From the NCBI GenBank assembly GCA_016210485.1, contig JACQUD010000032.1:1-54816 (forward strand): a stretch of 54,816 bases of DNA, read 5' to 3'. Below are positions 36,643-43,416 of the stretch, piece after piece. The notes below the pieces were generated by a model. The model was not told where the DNA came from. It was given only the letters and a program-made list of their open reading frames with translations, and ran no database searches. The stretch's first letter is position 1. Each line of letters begins with the position of its first letter. The position numbers and the translations under genes were made by a program. Source of the stretch: Chloroflexota bacterium. GTDB taxonomy: Bacteria > Chloroflexota > Dehalococcoidia > JACQUD01.

Positions 36643-37445
36643 ATGTCTCCCTGCCCCGCTTTGAAGACGTTCTCTCTTCCCACCCGCCCACCCAGAGGCG
36701 GGGCTGCACCCCCTGCCCAGTCCACTCCAGTAAAATGGCTTTCCTCCTGGTAAGCGGACGAGCGGATAAGCTCCCGGGTGAAAGCGATGGCCCAGGCCCC
36801 CAGGGCACGCGAGGCCCGACGGGAGCGGAGGCCCAGGCAAAGGAATCCATGCCAATGCTGGGGTCTCAGGACAAAATATCTTATGGCTTTTCCAGCCAGC
36901 AAACGCCCGTCGGCATTGATGAAAGGGTTGAGGTCGGGCACGAACTCCTCCTGGGGGTCAAGGACGGCCCGAACTGAGAGGAAGGGGAGGCCCTTTTCTT
37001 GGGCGGCCCACCCCACCCAGAAGCTCTCCATATCCACCACCTGCACCCCTAGGCCCCGGCCCAGAGCCTCCTTTTCCTTAGGGGAGGTAGCCACGCAGTT
37101 TTGGGTAAGGCCCTCGCCTTCCCTCCAAGGGAAAGATGTAGCCTCGATGGCCCGCCGGGCGACCTCCAGGAGGGCAGGATGACACACCACGCTCCTCGGC
37201 TCTTCTTTCTCTCCATGCCAGTGCACCCGACGGCATAGCACCAACTCCCCCGGCCTCAGACCAGGCTGAGTCCCCCCGGAGAAGCCCAGGGAGACCAGGG
37301 CGCAGTGGGGATGGGCCGCCAGCGCTTTAGCGACCCCCACCTCCGTAGCCCACCGCCCCATCCCTGTGGCCAGGGCCAGGGCGTCTGTTCCCAGGCCTCG
37401 AATCCTCGCTATCTCCTGGGGCATGGCGCTGAGAAAGACTATCAT
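36639..37445 (-). CDS. hpnG: Hopanoid-associated phosphorylase HpnG
   Basis: HpnG removes adenine from adenosylhopane to give ribosyl-hopane on the way to bacteriohopanetetrol. The 268-residue protein begins MIVFLSAMPQEIARI and has LVSLGFSGGTQPGLRPGELVL and VVDMESFWVGWAA, the purine nucleosidase-like core. The last 28 residues or so are encoded by the quadruplex repeat, including APPLGGRVG, and are probably not native. It overlaps hpnH by four bases and hpnA by four bases. Confidence 0.9.
   Translation of the reverse strand: MIVFLSAMPQEIARIRGLGTDALALATGMGRWATEVGVAKALAAHPHCALVSLGFSGGTQPGLRPGELVLCRRVHWHGEKEEPRSVVCHPALLEVARRAIEATSFPWREGEGLTQNCVATSPKEKEALGRGLGVQVVDMESFWVGWAAQEKGLPFLSVRAVLDPQEEFVPDLNPFINADGRLLAGKAIRYFVLRPQHWHGFLCLGLRSRRASRALGAWAIAFTRELIRSSAYQEESHFTGVDWAGGAAPPLGGRVGRENVFKAGQGDI
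36679..36713 (-). repeat. Hairpin plus G-quadruplex sequence inside the 3' end of hpnG (element 3 of 3)
   Basis: On the minus strand a GGGG-TGCAG-CCCC hairpin (36712-36700) is followed by GGGTGGGCGGGTGGG (36693-36679), then GAACGTCTTCAAAGC. The last nine bases CTTCAAAGC also follow element 1. It ends 36 bases before the hpnA ATG but lies inside the hpnG reading frame, so it has been built into coding sequence. Confidence 0.6.
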
Positions 37446-38479
37446 CCCGGCCTCCGCCCGTTGATGGAGCCGGCCCTGGGGGCAGTGAGGTTCCACTTCA
37501 GCATCTGCCACATCGCCCTGGGGCTGCGGGTGGCCAGAAGCACCGCCGAGGCCTCGAAGCCGGAGTGCACCATGCAGTTCTGGCAGCGAGGGTCCCGCCC
37601 AGTGCCGTAGTTCTCCCAGGGCGTCTCCTTCATGAGCTGGGCAAAAGATGTAGCGTGTCCATCGGTGATGAGATAGCAGGGCCGCTTCCATCCCTTGACA
37701 TTCCGGGTTGGGTTACCCCACGGGGTGCAAGAAAGCTGCCGCTGTCCGGCCAGGAACTGAAGGTATAGGGGCGAGTTATAGAAAGACACCCATCCCTTCA
37801 TCCCATAGATGGTCTGAAACAGGCCATGGACATCCTTCCGGGTGAGGAAGAGATCATCCCGCACCTCCTGATAGCTGAAGGCGGGGGAGACCATGACCCC
37901 GTCCACCCCCACCCTGCCCAGCATTCGAAACAGCTCTTCTATCTCTCGGAGGTCGGTCCCCTTGTAGATGGTAGTGTTGGTGTAAACCCTGAAACCGGCT
38001 GACTTGGCCGCCTCGATGCTCTCCAGAGCCTTGCCAAAGACCCCGGGGCGGCAGGCGATGGCATCGTGGGTGGCCTCCAGGCCATCCAGGTGGATGCCGA
38101 AGCTCAGATATGGGCTGGGCTGGAACTTGTGCAGCGACTGCTTCACCAGTAGCCCGTTGCTGCACAGTATTACGAAGCGCCGCCGCTGGATTATCTCAGC
38201 CACTATTCGGTCCATATCCGGCAGGACAAGAGGTTCCCCACCGGTGATGGCCACCACCGGTGCTCCAGACTCCTCCACCGCCTCCAGACACTCCTCCCGA
38301 GAGAGGCGCTGTCCCAGGGTATCGGCATATTCCCGGATGCGGCCACAGCCGGCGCAGCTCAGGTTGCACTGGAAAGTGGGCTCCAGCATGAGAACCAGGG
38401 GGAAACGACGGCTGAGAGTCAGACGCCGCCCCAGCAAGTAGCGGGCCAGGCTCAAGCTCAGCCTTAGGGGATAAGCCAT
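37442..38479 (-). CDS. hpnH: Radical SAM hopanoid C-5' transferase HpnH
   Basis: HpnH uses a 5'-deoxyadenosyl radical to add adenosine to hopene, giving adenosylhopane. The 345-residue protein has the radical SAM motif C38-x3-C42-x2-C45, the GGEPLV loop and a C-terminal Cys-containing segment (PRCQNCMVHSGFEAS) in an extended domain. It leads the hpnH-hpnG-hpnA-shc group and overlaps hpnG by ATGA. It is the best evidence that this organism makes extended C35 hopanoids. Confidence 0.94.
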   Translation of the reverse strand: MAYPLRLSLSLARYLLGRRLTLSRRFPLVLMLEPTFQCNLSCAGCGRIREYADTLGQRLSREECLEAVEESGAPVVAITGGEPLVLPDMDRIVAEIIQRRRFVILCSNGLLVKQSLHKFQPSPYLSFGIHLDGLEATHDAIACRPGVFGKALESIEAAKSAGFRVYTNTTIYKGTDLREIEELFRMLGRVGVDGVMVSPAFSYQEVRDDLFLTRKDVHGLFQTIYGMKGWVSFYNSPLYLQFLAGQRQLSCTPWGNPTRNVKGWKRPCYLITDGHATSFAQLMKETPWENYGTGRDPRCQNCMVHSGFEASAVLLATRSPRAMWQMLKWNLTAPRAGSINGRRPG

Positions 38480-38491
38480 GATTTCCTCAAA

Positions 38492-39517
38492 CTAATAATC
38501 CCGCTCCACCAGGAAGGTGGCCATATCCTGGAGCTCGGCATCCCAGGGTGGGCAGAGCTGGCCTCCCAGGGCAATCAGCGCCTCTTCTTTCAGCGCCCTG
38601 GCTTTGTCCTGGGCCTGCTCCCTGACTCTCAATTCCTCCAGCAATTGAAGGACACAGCCTATCTCCGTCTCCTCCAGGGGGCTGCCACTGGCATAGAGAG
38701 AGAGGAGCTCGTCCCGGGCCGTGCCTGTGGCCTTCTCCAGGGCCAGGACTACAGGGTAGGACTTCTTGCGGCGACGGAGATCGCCGCCCAGAGGCTTGCC
38801 TGTAGACTCCTCCCGACCCCATATGCCCAGGATGTCGTCTCTGATCTGGAAGGCCAGACCCAGCTTTCGCCCGGCGTTGCAGAAGGCCTCCGCGGTGGTC
38901 CCATCCCCGCCACCAAGGAGTGCCCCAAGGTGCAGGGAGCAGCCGATGAGGGCCGCCGTCTTCCTCTCCACCATCTCCAAATAGGCCTGAGTGGCTATAT
39001 CCAGGCGGCTCTCATAGCTGAGGTCCAAGTATTGCCCCTCTATCATCTCAAGAATGCTCCGGTCCAGGAGACGAGAGGCCTGGAGCCTTTTCGGGATAGG
39101 CACTCCCTGGCCTTCCAAACGCTCCAGGGCTCGGCCCGCCAGGATGCGCAGGGCGTTGCCGGCGTTGAGGGCTTGAGCTTTGCCCCAAAGATACCACAGG
39201 GTGGGGCGATGGCGGCGCTGGCTGTCCCCGTCCTGGATGTCGTCGTGAACCAGGGAGAAGTTATGCGCCAGCTCCAGGGCGGCGGCAGCGGGCAGGGCCT
39301 GTTCCATATCTCCCCCCACGGCCTGGCAGGCCAGAAGGCAGAGGGTGGGGCGCAGGGCCTTTCCCCCGAATCCAGGGCCGGGGTTCCCATGCTCATCCAT
39401 CCAGCCCAGGTGGTAATGGAGGAGCTGTCGGCAGGGGATATCCTCCGGGGCCAGGATTTCCCTCAGCTCCCTCTCGATGCAGGAGCGATAGCGTAAGAAA
39501 GCCATAGGTAGCTCCAT
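38492..39517 (-). CDS. Polyprenyl diphosphate synthase
   Basis: This trans-prenyltransferase adds isopentenyl units to allylic diphosphates. The 341-residue protein has the first aspartate-rich motif DDIQD at 92-96 and the second RDDILGIWG region, a GGKALRPTL arginine loop, and a long helical bundle. The start is set at the ATG 39517 because GAGGAG then lies seven bases upstream; this leaves a 13-base gap after dxs. Chain length (C15 to C20 or longer) cannot be read with certainty. Its position after dxs and before hpnH suggests it supplies farnesyl diphosphate for squalene or quinone tails. Confidence 0.9.
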   Translation of the reverse strand: MELPMAFLRYRSCIERELREILAPEDIPCRQLLHYHLGWMDEHGNPGPGFGGKALRPTLCLLACQAVGGDMEQALPAAAALELAHNFSLVHDDIQDGDSQRRHRPTLWYLWGKAQALNAGNALRILAGRALERLEGQGVPIPKRLQASRLLDRSILEMIEGQYLDLSYESRLDIATQAYLEMVERKTAALIGCSLHLGALLGGGDGTTAEAFCNAGRKLGLAFQIRDDILGIWGREESTGKPLGGDLRRRKKSYPVVLALEKATGTARDELLSLYASGSPLEETEIGCVLQLLEELRVREQAQDKARALKEEALIALGGQLCPPWDAELQDMATFLVERDY

Positions 39518-39530
39518 AGACATCTCCTCT

Positions 39531-41417
39531 TCAGGCTCGTAGAGAAGAGGCCTGAGCGATCTCCGGGAAGCTGGCCAGAGCCTGGTGGGCGATGCCGGAG
39601 GCGTCGATGCCGTAGAGGGAGCGCAGGAGGGTTTGGGGGCCATGCTCGATGAAGTCATCAGGAAGGGCCAGGGTTAACAAGCGAGCCTGGCTCTGGGCCG
39701 TAGCCAGAAGATGGGCCACCTGGCTGCCGAAACCCCCGCTCAGGGTGTTCTCCTCCACCGTCACCAACCGACTCGTCTCTTCGGCGGCCTGGAGGATGAG
39801 GTCTCTGTCCAGGGGCTTGGCGAAGCGGGCGTTGATGACCCGGGCCGAGACGCCTTGCTTCTCCAGCATCTGTGCCGCCTCGAGGGCCGGGTGGACGGAG
39901 TTGCCCAGGGCTATCAGGGTCAGGTTCCGGCCCTCGCGGAGCACTTCGCCTTTGCCTATGGGCAGCTCATTCAAAGATGGAGATAGGGGCACTCCCAGGC
40001 CACCCCCCCGAGGATAGCGCACCGCCATGGGCTGTCCACAGCGCAAAGCTGTGTAAAGCAGGTGGCGCAGCTCGTCCTCATCCTTAGGAGCAGCCACTAT
40101 CATATTGGGCACAGCGCAAAGATAAGAGATGTCGAAGGTGCCCTGGTGGGTCTTGCCGTCATCGCCTACTATGCCAGCTCGATCTATAGCGAAGGTGACG
40201 GGGAGGTTCTGGATGCAGACGTCATGGATGATCTGGTCATAGGCCCTTTGCAGAAAGGTGGAATACACAGCGACGATGGGTGTGAAGCCCTGGGAGGCCA
40301 GACCCGCGGCCATGGTAACGGCGTGCTGCTCACAGATTCCCACATCGAAGACACGGTCGGGATAGTGCTCCTTGGCCAGGGCCAGGCCGGTGCCATCCAG
40401 CATGGCGGCGGAGATGGCCACTGCCTTGGGGTTGTCCTGAAGGAGCTGGCAGACCGTCTGGCCGAAGACGCTGCTGTAGGATGGGGTGGAGTCCTTGGAT
40501 TCCTTCGGGGGTACGCCGTGATAGGCCACGGCATCCTCCTCTGCCGGCGGGTATCCCTCGCCCTTTTGGGTCAGCACATGGACCAGGACTGGCCCTCGAC
40601 CCCGCTCTCGCGCCCAGAGGAGAGCCCTCTCCAGTTGCGCCAAATCGTGGCCAGGGATGGGACCCAGATACTCGAAGCCCATCTCCCTCCAGAAAGTAGT
40701 CGGGGCCATCAGACCGAGGATGAAGTTCTTAAGGCGTTCCCCCAAAGCCCATATTCGAGCGCCCAGGGGCAGACGGCGGACCACGATCCAAGCGTCTCTT
40801 TTGGCCCTCCGATAGCCGGGGCTGGCCCGGACACGGCTAAGACGTTTAGCCAAAGCGCCCACGCTGGGCGATATGGCCATCCCATTATCGTTGAGGACCA
40901 CGGTGAGGCGAGTTCCCAGGTGTCCAGCGTGGTTCAGAGCTTCGAAGGCCATACCCCCGCCCAGAGCTCCATCGCCTATAATGGCCACTACATGGTAAGA
41001 CTCCCCTGAGAGATCTCGGGCCAAGGCCATACCCGTGGCCGCGGAAATGGATGTGGAAGCGTGGCCGGCGCCGAAGGCGTCGTGGCAACTCTCCTCCGGG
41101 CTGGTGTAGCCGGATAGCCCGCCATACTGCCGCAAGCTGGTAAACTTGTCCCTCCGGCCCGTTATGAGCTTGTGAGGATAGCTCTGGTGCCCCACATCCC
41201 AGACTATTTTATCGTTGGGGCTGTGAAAGACCCGGTGCAAGGCCAGGGTGAGCTCCACCACCCCCAAATTGGAGGCCAAATGTCCCCCATTCAGGCTTAC
41301 GGTGGCGATGAGCCTCTCCCGAATCTCCCCGGCCAGTTCTTCCAATTGGGGAAGGCTAAGGGTCTGGAGCTGCCCCGGCTCGTCGATGGTGTTCAAGATG
41401 TCTAGCTTGGTGCCCAT
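39531..41417 (-). CDS. dxs: 1-deoxy-D-xylulose-5-phosphate synthase
   Basis: Dxs condenses pyruvate and glyceraldehyde-3-phosphate using thiamine diphosphate, the first and often rate-limiting step of the MEP isoprenoid pathway. The 628-residue protein begins at the ATG 41417, six bases after GAGGT. It has GHQSYPHKL, the ThDP site IIGDGALGGGMAFEALN, DRAGIVGDDGKTHQG and the transketolase-type C-terminal domain. It heads the operon leading to hopanoids, under a near-consensus promoter. Confidence 0.97.
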   Translation of the reverse strand: MGTKLDILNTIDEPGQLQTLSLPQLEELAGEIRERLIATVSLNGGHLASNLGVVELTLALHRVFHSPNDKIVWDVGHQSYPHKLITGRRDKFTSLRQYGGLSGYTSPEESCHDAFGAGHASTSISAATGMALARDLSGESYHVVAIIGDGALGGGMAFEALNHAGHLGTRLTVVLNDNGMAISPSVGALAKRLSRVRASPGYRRAKRDAWIVVRRLPLGARIWALGERLKNFILGLMAPTTFWREMGFEYLGPIPGHDLAQLERALLWARERGRGPVLVHVLTQKGEGYPPAEEDAVAYHGVPPKESKDSTPSYSSVFGQTVCQLLQDNPKAVAISAAMLDGTGLALAKEHYPDRVFDVGICEQHAVTMAAGLASQGFTPIVAVYSTFLQRAYDQIIHDVCIQNLPVTFAIDRAGIVGDDGKTHQGTFDISYLCAVPNMIVAAPKDEDELRHLLYTALRCGQPMAVRYPRGGGLGVPLSPSLNELPIGKGEVLREGRNLTLIALGNSVHPALEAAQMLEKQGVSARVINARFAKPLDRDLILQAAEETSRLVTVEENTLSGGFGSQVAHLLATAQSQARLLTLALPDDFIEHGPQTLLRSLYGIDASGIAHQALASFPEIAQASSLRA

Positions 41418-41443
41418 ATGGATACCTCGTATACCGATGCTCC

Positions 41444-41473
41444 ATTTTACCAATCGGGCAGCCCCTTTGTCAA
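41444..41473 (-). promoter_or_regulatory. Promoter of the dxs-hopanoid operon
   Basis: On the minus strand TTGACA (41473-41468) and TAAAAT (41449-41444) are separated by 18 bases, ending 27 bases before the dxs start. Confidence 0.8.
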
Positions 41474-41536
41474 CCGAGCGCTATGAGATCGTTTACTAAA
41501 AACTCATTATCCCCCCCGCTCAGGTTACCCCCTTTC

Positions 41537-41559
41537 GGGCTGAGCCCCAGAACAAAACT
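41537..41559 (+). repeat. Partial copy of the leader repeat, without the G-quadruplex
   Basis: GGGCTGAGCCCCAGAAC followed by AAAACT matches the stem and following bases of element 1 (GGCACTGCCCCAGAAC, then GTAACT). No G-tract block follows. It sits in the divergent dxs/solute-binding protein spacer. Confidence 0.35.
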
Positions 41560-41644
41560 ATGACAGGTCATCTCCCCAAAAAGCCCCTGGGCCGATGGAT
41601 TTAGGAGCTTGAAATGCACCTCTACGCAACCTGCGGCCAAAAGA

Positions 41645-41674
41645 TTGCGGGATAATCTAGCTTCGTCATATAAT
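41645..41674 (+). promoter_or_regulatory. Promoter of the solute-binding protein gene
   Basis: TTGCGG (41645-41650) and a perfect TATAAT (41669-41674) are 18 bases apart, ending 37 bases before the GTG start. Confidence 0.7.
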
Positions 41675-41711
41675 TGGCACAGTGTCCCTTCAGCGTTAAG
41701 GAGGTTAACCT

Positions 41712-42947
41712 GTGGACAATGTGGACAAGAAGAAGGTCTGGCTCATCATAGCGCTCCCTATCCTGGCAGCCATCCTGCTGATTTTAGCCGCCTGTGGCGC
41801 GAAGACCACCCCTACCCCAGTGGTAAAGACCGTCACCGTCGGTTGCGTTGGCCCCTTCTCCGGCTCCGCCGCCGCCTGGGGGGAGGGCCTCAAGCGAGGC
41901 TTAACCCAGTTCGCCGATGAGGTCAACGCCCGTGGGGGGATTGAGGTTAGCGATGCCCTCTATACAATTGACATCGAATGCTTCAACGGTGAGTTCACGT
42001 CCCAGGGCGGCGTGGCTGCCGGGAACCGCCTCATCCTGGAGAAAGGCGTCCAGTGGGTGGTGGGGCCGATTACCTCTCCGGAGTGTCTGGGTTGGCAGCA
42101 GGTGGCTGAGCCCCTCAAGGCCATCTCCATCATCCCCGTAGGCTGCTGGGGCAATGGTATCATCTCTCCGGAGCACCCGGGCACCTTCCGCCTGGGCCTA
42201 TCCTTCCGGGAGCAAGGGCCAGTCCATGCCGCCTGGGTGCAGCAGAACTTGCCCCAGGTGCAGACAGTGGCCTATGTAGCCCCGGACAACGCCACGGGGC
42301 GGGACTCCACCGCTCAAATGCGCACAGCCTTCGAGGCCGCCGGGCTCCAGACCGTGGACGCCCAGTTCTATCGCCCTGACGCCGTGGACTTCTACCCCAT
42401 CCTGACCAGGATGCTGAGATTAAAGCCGGACCTCATCTACGCCATCGTCATGCCGGACGCCGACCAGGGCCTGCTCTGGAAACAGGCCTGGGAGCTGGAC
42501 TACCAGGGCGCCAAGATGGGCTCCCTGGTGAACTTGCCCGAGGGGTTGAAAGCTTCCGATGGCCCCCAGCCCTGGGAGGGTGTCTATGTGCTGGGGGGCG
42601 TCCCTTACTGCAACCCCGGGGCATCCCTGCCCAGCGAGCTGGCGCTCTGCCAAACACTGAAAGAAAAGTATGGCGAGGAGCCCTCAATATATGCCTTCAC
42701 CGGCTATGCGGCGATGGAGATCATATCTAAGATATGGCAGGCGGTGGGCTCCGTGGACGACCTGCAGGCCGCCATAGATTGGTGGGAGGCGAATCCGAAC
42801 ATAGAGACCATCAGCGGGCTTCAGCGGCTGGGTGGCATGAGCCGCTACAGCATCCAGCGCGTAACCTTCGGGGATATCGGGGCTGTGGTGATCCAAAATG
42901 GCGAGGTAGTGCCCTTCTTCCGTGGCCCGGCAGCCTACGAGCCTTAG
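41712..42947 (+). CDS. ABC-type branched-chain-amino-acid-like solute-binding lipoprotein
   Basis: The 411-residue precursor (GTG start, AAGGAGG seven bases upstream) has a hydrophobic signal and lipobox LAAC with Cys at about residue 28. It then has a type I periplasmic-binding fold (LivJ-like), with TVGCVGPFSGSAAAWGEGLKRG near the start, VVGPITSPECLG and AFTGYAAMEII. It would capture a small amphiphilic compound such as an amino acid or urea/amide. No permease or ATPase gene is next to it, so its transporter is elsewhere. It has its own promoter. Confidence 0.87.
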   Translation: MDNVDKKKVWLIIALPILAAILLILAACGAKTTPTPVVKTVTVGCVGPFSGSAAAWGEGLKRGLTQFADEVNARGGIEVSDALYTIDIECFNGEFTSQGGVAAGNRLILEKGVQWVVGPITSPECLGWQQVAEPLKAISIIPVGCWGNGIISPEHPGTFRLGLSFREQGPVHAAWVQQNLPQVQTVAYVAPDNATGRDSTAQMRTAFEAAGLQTVDAQFYRPDAVDFYPILTRMLRLKPDLIYAIVMPDADQGLLWKQAWELDYQGAKMGSLVNLPEGLKASDGPQPWEGVYVLGGVPYCNPGASLPSELALCQTLKEKYGEEPSIYAFTGYAAMEIISKIWQAVGSVDDLQAAIDWWEANPNIETISGLQRLGGMSRYSIQRVTFGDIGAVVIQNGEVVPFFRGPAAYEP

Positions 42948-42997
42948 CTTATCCCAAATGTGCTGAGGAGGGGCACGCCCCTTTATGTCCCCTATCC

Positions 42998-43026
42998 TTG
43001 ACACCCTGGCGTGCAGGGTTTAACTT
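42998..43026 (+). promoter_or_regulatory. Promoter of comEA with a palindrome in the spacer
   Basis: TTGACA (42998-43003) and TAACTT (43021-43026) are exactly 17 bases apart. The spacer holds CCCTG-GCGTG-CAGGG (43004-43018), a possible operator. Transcription would start near 43033, only about three bases before the comEA ATG, so the mRNA may be leaderless. Confidence 0.65.
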
Positions 43027-43035
43027 TCAATTGCC

Positions 43036-43416
43036 ATGTCAGCCCTGGGGGCTTTGAAGGGATGGCTGAGGCGCTACGGCGGGGCCGTGGCCCTGGCCCT
43101 TGTGGCCCTGGCCATCGTCGCCGGGGGGATTGCCTTTCTCACCCGATTCCCGGATAGCCACCTGATGGCGATAGTAAACCCCACCTCGCCCCAGGAATCC
43201 ACCCTTACCCCTTCCAAAGCTGGGGTCAACATCAACACCGCCTCGGCCCGAGAGCTGGAGACCCTGCCCGACATCGGCCCGGTGCTGGCAGGTCGCATCG
43301 TCCAGTACCGAGATGAGCACGGCCCCTTCCAGCGCATCGAGGACATATTAGATGTGCAGGGCATAGGCCCAGCCACCTTTAATAAGCTCAAGGACTCCAT
43401 CACGGTAGGCCCCTAA
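43036..43416 (+). CDS. comEA: Competence protein ComEA, helix-hairpin-helix DNA-binding
   Basis: ComEA binds DNA outside the membrane during natural transformation. The 126-residue protein has one N-terminal membrane anchor (about 16-36), a linker, and a C-terminal pair of helix-hairpin-helix motifs (NINTASARELETLPDIGPVLAGRI and GPFQRIEDILDVQGIGPATF). No ribosome site precedes the ATG, which fits the leaderless start implied by the promoter. comEC starts at the very next base. Confidence 0.92.
   Translation: MSALGALKGWLRRYGGAVALALVALAIVAGGIAFLTRFPDSHLMAIVNPTSPQESTLTPSKAGVNINTASARELETLPDIGPVLAGRIVQYRDEHGPFQRIEDILDVQGIGPATFNKLKDSITVGP

Noticed and set aside
37895-37920. C-tract cluster inside hpnH
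   Set aside because: It has only three tracts, within conserved coding sequence, and no hairpin or shared flank with the leader elements.
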